Shown piece by piece: positions 37,110 through 50,000 of a stretch of DNA of 64,000 nucleotides (position 1 is its first letter; the number at the start of each line of letters is the position of its first letter). The notes beneath the pieces were generated by a model, which did not search any database, was not told the origin of the DNA, and worked only from the letters and a program-made list of their open reading frames with translations. Made by a program: the position numbers and the translations under genes. The stretch is from Rhizaria sp. SCN 62-66 (taxonomy: Eukaryota > Rhizaria, unplaced): NCBI GenBank assembly GCA_001724265.1, contig MEDY01000022.1, positions 84,398 to 148,397 on the forward strand. The letters run 5' to 3'.

Positions 37110-40100
37110 TTACTCGCGGCCCTGGTAGTTCTCCACGATGAACGCCTGCACCGAAGGGATGGACTTGACGACGTCGGGTGGCAGCACGAGCATCATGGCG
37201 CGCGTCTGCCGCGCCGCCAGCTCGAGCCGGCGCGACACGGGGTGGAAGCCGAAGAGGTAGAGCATGCCGAGGATGATGGAGAACATGATGATCAGGATCA
37301 ACCGGAGCTGGTTGAAGCTGTCAATGCGATCCAGCGTCTGCACCAGGTAGAGCGCCGAGGACCTGCCGAGCGCGACACGCATGAACTGGTTAGTGAGCGT
37401 GTCGGTGATGCGCAGCGTGTCCAACATCGAGTTCCACAGCGCACCGCCCTGCGAGAATCCAGGGACTGCTGGGAGCCCGACCCAGGGCCCGAAGATGCCA
37501 GAGAGTGAGGGAATGGAGATGAGGTCGATGCGGTTGAACGCCATGATAATAGCCTGGTGCAGGCCGCGGTTCAGGAAGCCGTCGGCAATGGTTGGGCACT
37601 CCTCGTTGTAGAACGCAGGCAGGCCTTCAAGCATGTACTTCGCGGCGCGGTCGTCAGACGGCAGGTCGCAGGCGGTGTCGAACAAAAGCCGTTCTTGCGC
37701 GGCGAACTCGACGGTGTGCGTGAGGCCGAGACTGGAGTTGCCGAACATCACAGCGTGGTGCAGAATCAGCGAGTCGTTGAGCGTGTCGCGCGCAATCGTG
37801 AGGAAATCACCGTTGAGCACGACGGGGTTCAGCGGATTCTGAGCCACAACCTCGGAGTACTTGCCGAAGAAGTTCTCACGCGCGTAGTAGAAGGCGCGCT
37901 GGTACGTCGGCTGGCGGCGCGTCGCGTAGTCGATTGTCAACGAGACTTGTTCGATAAACTCGGTCGTCTGCCATGTCAGCACCGACATCATGATGCCGTA
38001 TGCAGTGATGTACGAAATGAAGAGCGCGAAACGTGTGAAAAGCTGGCGCAGCGCGCGGCGCGCGAGCAGCGAGCGCTCGTTGGACGCCGACTCCTTGTTC
38101 TTGACATGCTTGCGCTGGTCGCGCTGCTGCTGGCGCTCCGCCTTGGTGAGCTTCTTGTTAGCGGCATCTGCGTTCTGGTCCTCGGCGTTGTTGCGCGCGA
38201 TTGCGGCCTTAGTAGCGTCGGCGAGCGAGCTGAGGTTGATGGCCACGTCGCCATTATCGACCTGCTCCGTCGTGTACGTGATTTGCCGCAGCTGCTTCGC
38301 ATACGGGTCGTTGTCGACGTTAAGCGCGTTCTTCTGACGCTTGACCGCCAGCGGGTCGTCGATATCCGTGCCGCCCGACGAGTTGCTGTCCTCAGCATCG
38401 AACGCACCCAGGTACGCGTCGATGTTCTGCTGCGCCTCGAGTGCGCGCGCGCGGGCCTGGCCCGTGAGCTCGCCCTGCGCCTCGTTGGCCAGTTCGGCGC
38501 CGAACTTCTTCGCGGCGCGCGCGCGCGCGACACGCATGAGGTAACGGCTGTGCGCGGTGCCGCCATGGCCGGCGTCGTCCTTGGCGTTGGCCGCCGCGAC
38601 TGCGGTGCCACCCAGCACGGCGTCGGCGCTGCCAGAGGCGCCCGTGGCGGCCACGGCGGTGGCAGCGACGAGTTCTTCGTCGTCGATCTCTTGCTGGCGC
38701 GCGGCGTCGGCATCATCATCCTCAGCGCGCGACTCATCGTCGTGGTCCGACTTCATCATCATGAACACCGAGTGGATCTGGCGACGCAGCGCGCGGCGCA
38801 CGGGCCGCTTGATGTCGAGGAACATGTCGAGCACGTGCGACTTGGACTCTTCGACACGTAGTACGATGGGGCGGATGAAGACCATGAGCACGAAGACCAT
38901 GCTGGCCACGGCAAGGATGTAGAAGACGATGTTGAGCACCAGCAGCGTGTAGTGATGCGACTTCATCTGCTCGCGCAGCTGCAGCGTGTTTTGTTGACTA
39001 GCAAAGCGCAACGTGCCCTGCGCGTTGGCGAGGGGCCAGAAGCCGGCGGGCGTCGTGATATCGATCCACGAGCTCATAGATGCGCTGTATCGCACCGCAA
39101 GATTCGCGAGTGTGGTAAAGGTCTGAAATGCCTCCTTCAGTGAGAAAAGCGAGTCGACAATCGTGTTGGACAGTAGGTTACGCAACTCGAGCGTGGGCAC
39201 GTTGCGGAGCTCGTCTTGAATTGAGTTGATGTTTTCGGAGCCATCGACTTCAAGCGAGACGGACGTGAGCAGGTCGAGCGAGGTGAGTGTGCGCGAAACG
39301 AGCTCGTTGTAGACTTCTGTCATCGTGACTACCTGGTTCCCGATCGTGGAGTGGAAGGCCATGTAGCTGTCCGTAGTGATCATCGTAAGCGAGCGCAGGA
39401 ACAGGTTGACGTCGATCATCATGGCGTTGCGGTCGGTCGAGATTAGCACGTGCTGCGTCTCGGTCGACGCGCGGTCCAAGTAGATGGTCGTGATGATGTA
39501 CGCAATCACCACGCACGCGACGATGACGAACAGCAGGATGAGTGAGAAAATAGACATAACTCGAATCGCCTGACTCGTCTTCCTGTTTTCGTTCTCGATC
39601 GCGCGCGTGAGCCGGCGCTGGCCGAAAGAACGCGCCTGCTTGTCCTTGCCTACCACGAGCTTATCGTCGGACGCGCCGCTCGACATGGACTCGGTCTCGA
39701 ACTCGTCGCCCGTGCCCTTCCCGCCGCCCGCGCCGCCCTTGCCCGCGACGGGGGCCAGCATTACCGAGCTGGCGGCGCTGCTGGCGGACCGCCGGCCAGC
39801 GGCCTGGCGACGCTTCTGCAGCGCAGCCGAAGGGGACTCCATGACTCCGCCGGCGTTGCTGTTGTCGGCGACGCCGGGCCGTTGCACGACGTCGAGTGAC
39901 TGGTCGAACTTGCGCACCTGCCGCTGCGCTTGCGCGAGGCGCGCCGCGGCCGGGGTCATGAGGCCGCGGCTGCCGGGTGTCGCGGCGGGCTGGGGCGAGA
40001 GCAGCCCGTCCTTGCCGGCGCCGCCGCCGTTGGCCGCGCCGGTGGGGCCGGCGGCGATGGTGGAGTTGGAGGCCGTGCCGGAGACGGAGGTGGGTACGAC

Positions 40101-43077
40101 ATGGCCGATCATGCTGTTCGAGTCCATCTGGTCGTTTTCCAGCTCGTCGACGGCGAGTCCAGCAAGCAGCGAGCGGCCGACGCGGGGCCCGCCGTCGTCG
40201 TCGTCGTCGGCGCGGCGCCGCGAGTGCATCGACACGAAGCTGGCGTCCGAGTCGTCCTCGTCGTCCTCCTCCTGCACCACATCGGAGATCATAGCGCGGA
40301 TGAACATCACCGTCGTCTGAATCACCGTCATCGATAGCGACCACGCGCGCAGCGGCACTTCACGGTGCGTGTCGAAGTTGACACCGTTGCCGGTGTAGCC
40401 CGCGCGCGTGGCCATGCCGGCCCAGTTGCGCTCCGCGGCGTCTGAGTCGTCAGAGTCGGAGAGCGCGGGGATGATGTCGCTCAGCTTGATCTGACCCGAC
40501 GCCATCTGCTGGCGGCGGATGCCGAAGAACTGGTGGCAGTTGGCCGTGGCGTAGAGCACGCGGCCCGACTTGGGGTCAAGCAGGAAGTGCACGTCGCGCG
40601 GGTGGTCGATCGCCTGGATGACGCCGACCATCTTGGCGTTGGCTTCGTCGGACCAGCGCACGTAGAGGTTCACGGGCATGATGAAGTTGTGGCGGTGGCG
40701 CGCGTACGCTACACGCGTCTGGTTCACGATGCGCGATGTCTTGCGGACTAGGTAGTCAGAGACTATCTGGTCGTGCAGCTCCGCGATGGGCGAGGGCACG
40801 ACGATGTTGATGCTCTGGCCGACCAGGTCCGCGGTCTGGAAGTAGCCGAAGAGGCGCTTGGCGGCCGGGTTAACGCTCTCGATGATGCCCAGCTTCTGTC
40901 GGTCGACCGAGATGCCGAACACGGCGTTACGCTCGTCGAAGATGTCGAGGTTGCTCTCAAGCCGCTGGAGAAAGTCGCCGCTCTGCAGCGTGTCGCGCAT
41001 CGTCTTGGCACGCTGGAACTCAATTGCCTCTGCGCGCTCGAACAGCGCCATGGCCTTGGAGGTGTTGCCCTGGAGGTCGAGCACGACGGCGCCGTAGGTG
41101 CGCAGCACGGGAACCGAGTTGGGGTTGATCTGCAGCAGCTTCTCGTAGTTGGACGTGCCGCGCGCGAGGAAGAGACGCGCATCGTGGCCGATCTTCGCCA
41201 GCGTGTCGATGTCGGGCGCGGGCCGTAGCAGCTCGGTCCAGAAGTCGACCAGCAGGCGCGAGGCCGAGACGATCGAGGAGTCAGCAACCTCCTTGCGCGA
41301 CTTAAACTCGAGGTACGACTGAACCTCGGAAGACTGTGAGGCCATGCGGAGACTGTCAAGCATGAGGCGCAGCCGATGCTGCGTGAAGCGCGTGGGGAAG
41401 GAGCGCGTGCACGCCTCGCCGGCCTGGAGCTCGCCGTACGACAGCACGCGGTTGTCCATCACCTGCATCATGTAGCGCGCGAAAAAGGTGTGGAGCTCGG
41501 CGGAGCGCGGGAAGCGGTCGATGCCGAGCTGCAGCACCGTCTCGATGTGCTGGAAGACCTCCTTGCGGCGGTCCAGGTGCGCGCTAGTCGCTGCCTCGAC
41601 GTAGATGCCGTAGCCGCGCACGTGCACCTGGTCGTGCCAGTGCCAGAGCATCGCGCGCGCGTGCAGGATGAACGCCTAGGGCGAAGTCAGGTCGCGCGTG
41701 CGCGCGTGGGCCGACTGGGCGTATCGCGAGCGGACGAGAATGACGGCAATGATGACGAGGAGCGGGAAGCCGCCGTAGAGCAGCATGGCGGCGCCGGAGT
41801 TGGGCGACGTTAGGCCGATGATGGTTGCGAGGAAGGCCGTGAAGCCGGTCCACGCGAGCGCAAGCGCCTGGATCGTGGCGAGGATCTGCGCGTCGTCTGC
41901 GTAGCGCGGGAGTTCGTAGACCTCGTAGACGGTCAGCATGACGCCCAGCGCGGTCATGATGATGGACACGGGCCAACGCCAAGACGTGGTGTGCGACACG
42001 GCGTTGAAGATGCAGAGGATGCCGAGCGTGACGGAGTAAGCGGCCGTGCTGAGGCCCGTGACCTGGGCAAAGATGGGCGCGCGCTTGTTGACCGCGACCG
42101 GGATTGTGGGGTCGAAGCACATGATGGCGACAAGCGTCACGGCAGCGAAGAACATCACGAAGATGAGCGCGCCGAAGATGGCCGCGACGTAGAACTCGGT
42201 GGTGTGGCAGAGCACGTTGGGGTAGAACGTGTGGGGCGCGTTCTTGGCGCTGTAGAGGCAGCCGAAGGTCATGCGGATGAGTCCGTTGCCGATGGGCACT
42301 GTGCCAATGGAGCTGATGATCATGACGGCCACGCGCGAGACGCGGATGGGCTTGGTCCAGCCGAAGTATCTCAGCCCAACGCCCGCGAGGAAGCTAAAGA
42401 TAACCAGAGCAAGCGCAAGCGCAAGAGAGACAAAGAAAGGCGTCGCCAGGTTGGAGGTGGAGTTGGGGAACTCGGCGAGCGCGCGACAGATGGTCATCAT
42501 AACGTGCGTGATGCCAGTGTGCCACTGTGAGTGCGCAAAGGAAACGAAACCGAGCGGGGATTTGAGATGAGAATGATATGGGGATGTGACTAGGAGCATC
42601 AGTACTGTGACTTGATAGCGCAGTGTGAGATAGCTTGAGGGGAGAAGACAGGGGATGGACGGTTGTAACGTACCTCGAAGTCAAGCATCTTGTCCGAGCC
42701 AAAACTGACGAGCTGGAGGAGCCCGACGAACCAGAGGAAGTAATAGTAGGCGCGATGCATGTCCCAGTCACTGGCCAGGACGTCCATGAACCAAAAAAAG
42801 CGCTGGTTGGCCATGTCGAACCATTCCATAACCACGTGCACGAAGCCCTCATACTTGGCAGAGTCCTTCAGGTGGGGCGGGTTGTAGCGAGAAAAAAAAT
42901 GCACAGTCAGCAAACGGAGTGTGGTGAGTATGCGATTGAATGTGTGGATGAATGGTGAATTGTCATGCCGAGGCAAACAGTTTTAGAAGAAGGCAGACGT
43001 ACCCTGAGTGTTGTGTGGATGTTAGACTGCAACAGGACCTCAGTCCCGTCGTCACCACCCCCTTTGTCAGTGGACAT
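37110..43077 (-). CDS. TmcB-like multi-pass membrane protein with PAS domains, in-frame TAG
   Basis: Exons 43003-43077, 42674-42865 and 37110-42524 (minus) join in phase 0 at both junctions (introns GTACGT), giving 1,893 aa and TAA, with TAG at 41676-41678 (codon 372) read as sense. About eight hydrophobic helices lie in the first 370 residues. A soluble helical region follows, then tandem PAS-like domains at about 610-790 (ESVNPAAKRLFGY; LYATANCHQFFGI). Disordered Ala/Gly/Asp-rich linkers then separate about four more helices (near 39500-39590, 38880-38950, 37960-38020 and 37250-37320). This layout matches the protist TmcB (tiny macrocysts protein B) family of large membrane proteins of uncertain role; sensing or transport has been suggested. 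The family name is recalled from layout, not searched. Confidence 0.75.
41676..41678 (-). other. In-frame TAG codon inside conserved region of the TmcB-like gene (codon 372)
   Basis: The frame reads TRDLTSP, TAG, AFILHARAMLWHWHDQ. The last predicted helix of the N-terminal membrane bundle is just upstream, and the downstream frame stays open for 1,521 codons to TAA at 37110. This is the only TAG in a region likely to align with homologues, so it is the best place to test the residue identity. Confidence 0.8.
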
Positions 43078-44057
43078 TTTTGTAGAGGGCACACCAAGGT
43101 TCAGTGTCCCAGAAAATTAAAACAGTAGACAGAACCTCAAGTGCAGTAGTGTCCAAACAGCCGAAATTTAATCAGGCGGTTGAAATCAAGGCAAAAGCAG
43201 CAAAAAGGTGCGGCCGTTTAAGAGCCAGTTGGTGGCGTCCAACCGGCGTGGTAGGAGCCGCAGCGCAATTTCCTCCGACGAGAGGCCGAGGACCGAAAAA
43301 GTCTATTGAGCAGAATTCACAAATAAATGTTTTCGAGCTTATAACTAATGTATATACAATGTAATACAACTTGCTGCAGCTTATTTAGCTTTACTCCATT
43401 TAAAAACTTATGTTATGTCTTGTTCAGGACTTGTTTTGTCGCAATAATGTGAGTCACAGTTTGCAATTGGGACGAGATGTTTAACTTAAATAAGTTCGTA
43501 TCACGAGACAAAATGGGCCCAAACAAGGAGAATGAAGACATTTGCAACGACTTGGTGATATAATAATGAGGACAAACTAGGCTAAAACACAGACAACTCT
43601 GTTTTGAACAAGCTTTCGATATGTAATGCTAATTATTTGTCGAGAATGCCCATGGTTAAGGATACAAACGTCAGAACGAGTGAGAAAAGCAAGACAATGC
43701 CGACCGTAGCAGTCAGCAGTAGAAGTTATATTTTTATGACAAAACATTCTTTTACATATGCAGATTATATCCGAGATTTGTCCACACCGATGACTATTAT
43801 GCTTGGTAAGCAACCTGAAGATTGTGTTGTTGAGAGGCTGAGATGAAATCTAGCCGTTGGTGACAGCCGTCCAACGGATGAGGTTGAACCGATTCTTAAC
43901 ACTGTTGCTACTGCAGTACCAAAGCATTAAGACAAGTTCCTACCTTTTTTCACAAAAACAATAGTGCGCTCACAACTTATGAATATTTATTATTTTCTTT
44001 ACACTCATTACCTACTTCTAAAAACTTCATACCGATCTTTCACCCGTTGGCTCGCAG
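43078..44057. other. Divergent intergenic region, 980 nt
   Basis: Lies between the TmcB-like gene and the FYVE gene, AT-rich from about 43320. It must hold both promoters. No RNA gene was recognised. Confidence 0.45.
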
Positions 44058-47000
44058 ATGTCCGCTCCTCGGGAAGCCGACGAAGGCACTGCCTTTGCCG
44101 CTTTCTTCGGCGCCGGCACCGACACGCCTACCCGGCGTCCTCAGATCGACACATCAGATCCTTTTGACATTGCGGACGAGGATGAAAACAACTACATCGG
44201 GTTCGGCGGCGCCGCAGACTCGGCCAAGAACACGCCCACCCAGACCGTCAAGTGCAGCATCAACTCTAAGCTTTCCAAGCTCGGCGCACCCAAGCTGCCT
44301 GGATCTGGCAACCGCACTGCGCCTGTGCGCAACGCCGCAACCCCACAGACGATTGGATTTGCCCCTCGCGCTAGCAACACCCCGTCGACCCCTTCAAACA
44401 CCCGCGCGCGCGCGGCGCCTGCCCCGACTCCTCGCGGCACGACGCCTCGCGTTGCCCCATCCTCTACTGCTCGGTATGTCAAAATATCCACATATAACTC
44501 GAACACTGTATTTAACACACTTTGTGATTTCCTTACCGTTGTTACACTATCTGATTTCACTTTGATAACAAGTTGAATCCCGTCTTTTTCTATTCTCACG
44601 CCAACCTCTCTCTTTGCTCTTGCACGCGTTTGCTTTCTCTAGTCCGCCTCTGTCTGCAACGCGCGCGACCCCGCAGAAGCCCAAGTCTCTGCACGAGCTG
44701 GCGCAGGGCATGAAGCTCACCATGACCCTCGGCGGTGGCGGAGGCTCCGACTCCGACTCGGACGACAACTGCACCGCAAACACAGTCAGCAACAACAACA
44801 ACGACAGCGGTGTCGCCGTCTCGTCTCTGATGCGCAGCACGCCTCTCCGCAGTACTGCCGCCGACGCTGACACCTCGTTTGCCGATGTGTTCGCCGCGCA
44901 TCTGGGCTCCGGCGCCGCGTCCGTAGTCGCCACCCCTGCTCGCCACGGCGGGCATGGCCACGCGAACGCCCCTCCTACCAACACGTGCGCCGCGCCGTTC
45001 GCGTCCCCGATCCACGCCGCGGCCGCTGACTCACTCGCCGCCGCATTCCTCCAGGACCAGGCCGCCGAGGCCGCTGAGACGGAGAGCGGCAGTGCTACGA
45101 CTGTGTCGGGCGGTCTGCTGGCGTCGCTGTTGGATGACCTGCCCGCCGCCACTGCTGATTGCGATGGCCTCATGAATGCCGACGCTAGCGCCGCCGACTC
45201 CGACGCTGCTGCTGCTCCTGTTGCCGTTGCTTCCGAGAGTGAGCTTGACAGTGACGGTAACGCTCGTGCGGGCCTGACCAAGCTCCACTTCTCCCCTGGC
45301 TTTGATAGTGTTGGCGCCACCGGCGCTGCGGCCGCCGCCGACGGCGACGACGTCATCATCCGCGTCAAGATGTCCTCCGCGCACAGCTTCTCGCACGCCA
45401 TTGGCGTCACGCCGCGCGCCGCCCCCGCCGGGCAGACGCTGATCATCAACCGCACGGGCCCCATGTCCCCGCAGCAGACCGCCGTCAAGGCGGGCTCGAT
45501 GCTCTCCCCGACTGGCGGCAGCGGCGCGATGCGGCGCCGCCGCTCGTCCTTCGCCCCCGGCAGCCCAGGCTTTGGCGCCGGCACCGCTGGCGGCCGCCGC
45601 GGCTCTATGGCGCCGATTGCTGAGCTCGACCTGGCAGCTTTCCGCGCTGAGAACAGCATCAAGCCGAGTGACGCCGACTCCAACGGCGACTGCACTGTCA
45701 GCAGCAACGCCCGCATCGCGCACCTGAGCGACTCCGAGGCCGCCGCGGCGCTGATGGCGCGCTACCGCGCCCTCCGCGCCGTGTGCGACTCGCCGACTGG
45801 CGCCGCGATGACTGCGGGCCGCAACATGCCCGATAGCACTAGCAACCGGCTCGACGCGACAATGACCGAAATTGACGAGCTGTCGGACGCGCTGCAGGGC
45901 GTCGAGGACTTTCTCAACACGTTCCAGTCGTCTCCCTCCGCCGCAGCGGGCGGGCGCAAAAGATTCACCTTCACTCTGTCGAAGGAGGAACAACGCGCTC
46001 TCAAGGAGAAGGCCGAGCGTCTGTCATTTTCACTCGAGTGCGGTGACTTCGACTGCGGCGAGTTCGAGCCCATCACGCCGCTCTCCAACAACAACGCCAA
46101 CGGCAACGACAATGCCGGCGACGCTGCCGTGGTGGAGCTGGACGCGACGCGCGCCGAGCGGGCCGTCCGCCGCCGCAGCGCCCGCGCGAGCCTCGACCGC
46201 GTTAACACCATCCTGTCTATGCTCGAGCCGTTGCCTGAGGCCGAGGTCGAGCCCGACTGCAGCAACAACAACAGCGGCAACAACGCGACTGCCGGCAGCG
46301 GCGCGCGCTTTGCTTTCGTGGCCAAGATGAGCTCACCTGAGCGCAGCCTTATTACTGATGCTGATGTTGATGCTGAGGATGAGGCTAACGCCACAGCTGT
46401 TGCCGCCGCCACTGCTGTTGGCTCTGTCACGCCCGCTGCTGCCGCGCCCACTCCCAGCCGCGGTGGCCGCTTTGCGTTCGGCTCCCCGTCCACTGCTCCG
46501 ACGCCCCGCACCTCGCGCTTCGCTTTCACCGCCGCAACTCCCAACAACAACAACAACACTGCTGCTGCTGCTGATGCTGATGCCGAACCTGTCGCGGCTG
46601 TCGAGTCTGTGCTCACTTCGCCTACCTCTGTTGCTGCCGCTGCGCCTGCCGCTGCGCCCGCGTCGGCAAAGCGTTTCGCCTTTGGCTCCCCTGCCGTTCA
46701 GAACACTGCCAGTGCTGCCGCCAACGCCAGCGCGACCCCGCTCGCGACCGCGCGCTTTGCCTTTACGTCCCCCGAGCCCATGTCTCTTGCCAACGCGAAC
46801 AACAGCGCTGCTGTCGCGGCTGCTACGCCGGCTGCTGCGACACCTGCTGCTGGAAAGACTCCTTCTCGCTTTGCGTTTTCTGCTGCGACGCCTACGGCTG
46901 CCACTGCAACCGCCGCTGCCACTGCTACGACCCGCTTTGCTTTCTCGCCCGCTCCCATCATCTCTACCGTGGGCAACACCGCAAGAGTCGAGCCTCAGTC

Positions 47001-50000
47001 CTTGCTCGCCGACGCCGGCGCCGCTGTTAACTCGAGCACCGCCGGCGTCGACTGCGAGGCCGGGTTTGTGCAGACGCGCCGCCGCCGCACGCTGCGCTTC
47101 AGCTACGGCGCGCCCGTGCTGGGCAGCCCCGTCGGGCTGCTCAACGACTCGGCCGCGGACTCGGTCGTGGTCGACATGGCGTCGCCGCCCCGTACGGCCG
47201 CCGCGATGGCCGGCGCTGACCTCGATGCGCTGCCTGCAGTCACATGTGCTGCTGCTGTCGAGGAGGACGGCGATGCTGAGGTTGTTGCCGCGACTGCCGA
47301 TGACGTGAACGAGGGCGCGTTTGTTGATGGCGACGATGAGCACGACAACATGAACAATATTAGCACTGCCAACAAAAACGCTGTTGCTGCTGTTGAGGCC
47401 AATGTTGATGTTGATGCCGAGGTCGAGACTCACGACGATGATGAGGCCTGCGACGATGATGACGATGATGAGGGCATGGCTGCTCTTGTAAAGCTTGCTC
47501 TTAACGCTTCCGATTGCAACAATGTCACTGACGACAGCCACATCGATGACAGCGCCGTTGCCTGCGACTGCTCCGACTCTGGCATCAACACCAGTGGCGT
47601 AAACGCGTCGTTCGTGTCTATCCGCAACGCCGTCGACCTTTCACTGGGCGCGATCAGTGAGGAGAACAGCGACGTCTCCGAGTTTTACGCGGACCGCAAC
47701 GACCTCAACATGAGCGGCTTTGCGCTTGCCGCAGAGCGTGTCAAGGCTGCCGAGGAGGCCAAACTTGCCGCCAAGCTTCTTGCTGACGAGGCCGCCGCCG
47801 TTGCCGCTGCTGAGGCTGAGGCCAAGGCCGCTGCTGAGGCTGCTGCTGCCGTTGCCGCCGAGGAGGCACGCCTTGCTGCTGAGGCGGAGGCTGCTGCCGA
47901 GGCAGAGCGCATCACACTTGCTGAAGCTGAGGCTGCACGTCTTGCCGCTGAGGCCGAGGCGGCCTGCTTGGCAGAGGTTGCCCGCCTTGAGGCCGAGGCA
48001 GAGGCTGCACGCCTGGCTGAGGTCACTCGCTTGGAGGCGGAGGCTAAGGCTCAGGCTGAGGCAGAGGCCGAGGCCGCTCGTTTGGCTGAGATCGCACGTC
48101 TTGAGGAGGAGGCACGCGCTGCTGAAGTTGCCCGCCTGGCCCAAGTTGCAAGGCTTGAGGCCGAGGCTAAGGCTGCTGCTGAGGCTGCACGCATCGCCGA
48201 GGAGGCCCGTCTCGCCGAGGAGGCCCGTCTCGCCGAGGAGGCCCGTCTCGCCGAGGAGGCCCGTCTCGCCGAGGAGGCCCGTCTCACATCTTGAGGCCGA
48301 GGCTATTGCTGCCGCTAAGGCCGCCGCAGAGGCTGAGGCCGCACGACTCGCCGAGATTGCACGTCTTGAGGTTATCGCGAAGGCTGAGGCTGAGGCCGCT
48401 GCAGAAGCCGCGCGCATCAAGGCCGAGATGGAGGCCGCCGCTGCCGCTGCTGCTGCTACTGAGGTTGCGCGTCTGCAGGCTATTGAGGAGGCTCGCTTTG
48501 CCGCTGAGGCTAAGGCTGCTGCGGAGGCCGCCGAGACTGCGCGCTTGGCCGAGGAGGCCCGCCTCGCTGCTGAGGCTGAGGCAGCTCGTCTTGCCGAGGA
48601 GGCCCGCCTCGCTGCCGAGGCCGCTGCCGCCGCTGAAGCTGTGCGCCTCGCCGAAGTCGCCCGACTTGAAGCCGAGGTTAGGGCTGCCGCCGAGGCTGCT
48701 GAGATCGCCCGACTTGCAGAGGTTGCGCACATTGAGGCCGTAGCTAAGGCCGCCGCTGAGGCCGAGGCTGCGCGCCTTGCTGAGGTTGCCCGTCTCGAGG
48801 CCGAGGCAAAGGCCAAGGCTAGGGCCGAAGCCAAGGCTGCTGCTGAGGCTGAGGCCGCGCGTCTGGCCGAGGTTGCGCGTCTCGAGGAGGAGGCTCGTCT
48901 TGCTGCCGAGGCTAAGGCTGCTGCCGAGGCCGCTGCTGCAAAGGCTGCTGAGGAGGCTCGTCTTGCTGAGGAGGCTCGTCTTGCTGAGGAGGCTCGTCTT
49001 GCTGAGGAGGCTCGTTGCTGAGGAGGCTCGTCTTGCTGAGGAGGCCCGTCTCGCCGAGGAGGCGCGCCTGGCTGCTGAGGCTGCTGCTGCCGCTGAGGCT
49101 GCGCGCCTGGCCGAGGAGGCGCGTGTTGCTGCAGAGCTCAAGGCTGCTGCTGAGGCCGCTGCCGCTGCTGAGGCTGCTGCTGTTGAGGCCGCTCGCATTG
49201 CTGCTGAGGCAAAGGCCGCTGCGGAGGCCAAGGCTGCCGCTAAGGCTGCTGCGAAGGCTGTCGCGAAGGCTGAGGCTGAGGCCAAGGCTAAAGCCGCTGC
49301 TGAGGCTGCGGCTGCACGTAAGAAGGCTGAAGCTGAGGCGAAGGCTGCTGCCAAGGTTGAGAAGGAGCGCAAGAGGGCTGAGGCCAAGGCCAAGGCTGAG
49401 GCTGATGCAAAGGCTGCTGCGGAGGCCAAGGCTAAGGCTGCCACTGAGGCTGCCGAGGCTGCGCGCGTTGCTGCGGAGCTCAAGGCCGCCGAGGAGGCTG
49501 CCACTGCCAAGGCCGCTGCTGATGCAAAGGCTGCTGCGGACGCTGTTGAGGCTGTTCGTCTCGCTGAGGAGGCTGTCGCCAAGGCCGCTGCCGAGGCCGA
49601 GGCTGCCCGTTTGGCCAGGATTACTCGCCTCGAGGAAGAGGCCCGGCTCAAGGCTGCCGCTGAGGCCGAGGTTGCACATCTTGCCGAGGTCGCTCGCCTC
49701 GAGGCTGTCGCCAAGGCTCAGGCCGAGGCGGAGGCCAAGGCTGCCGCTGAGGCTGCTGCTGCTGAGGCTGTTCGCCTTGAGGCGGAACAGGATGCCGCTG
49801 CCGCTGCTGCTAAGGCTGCCGCTGAGGCTGAGGCCGCTGCTGCCAAGAAGAAGGCTGAGGAGGATGCAGCTGCCGCTGCTGCTGCCAAGAAGGCAGCCAA
49901 GGCCGCTGCCGCCGCCGAGCGTGCCGCCGCCGAGGTTGCTGCTGCTGCGCAGCGCAAGGCCGAGAAGGAGGCGCGCCGCATCGCGGAGGAAGAAGCTGCT

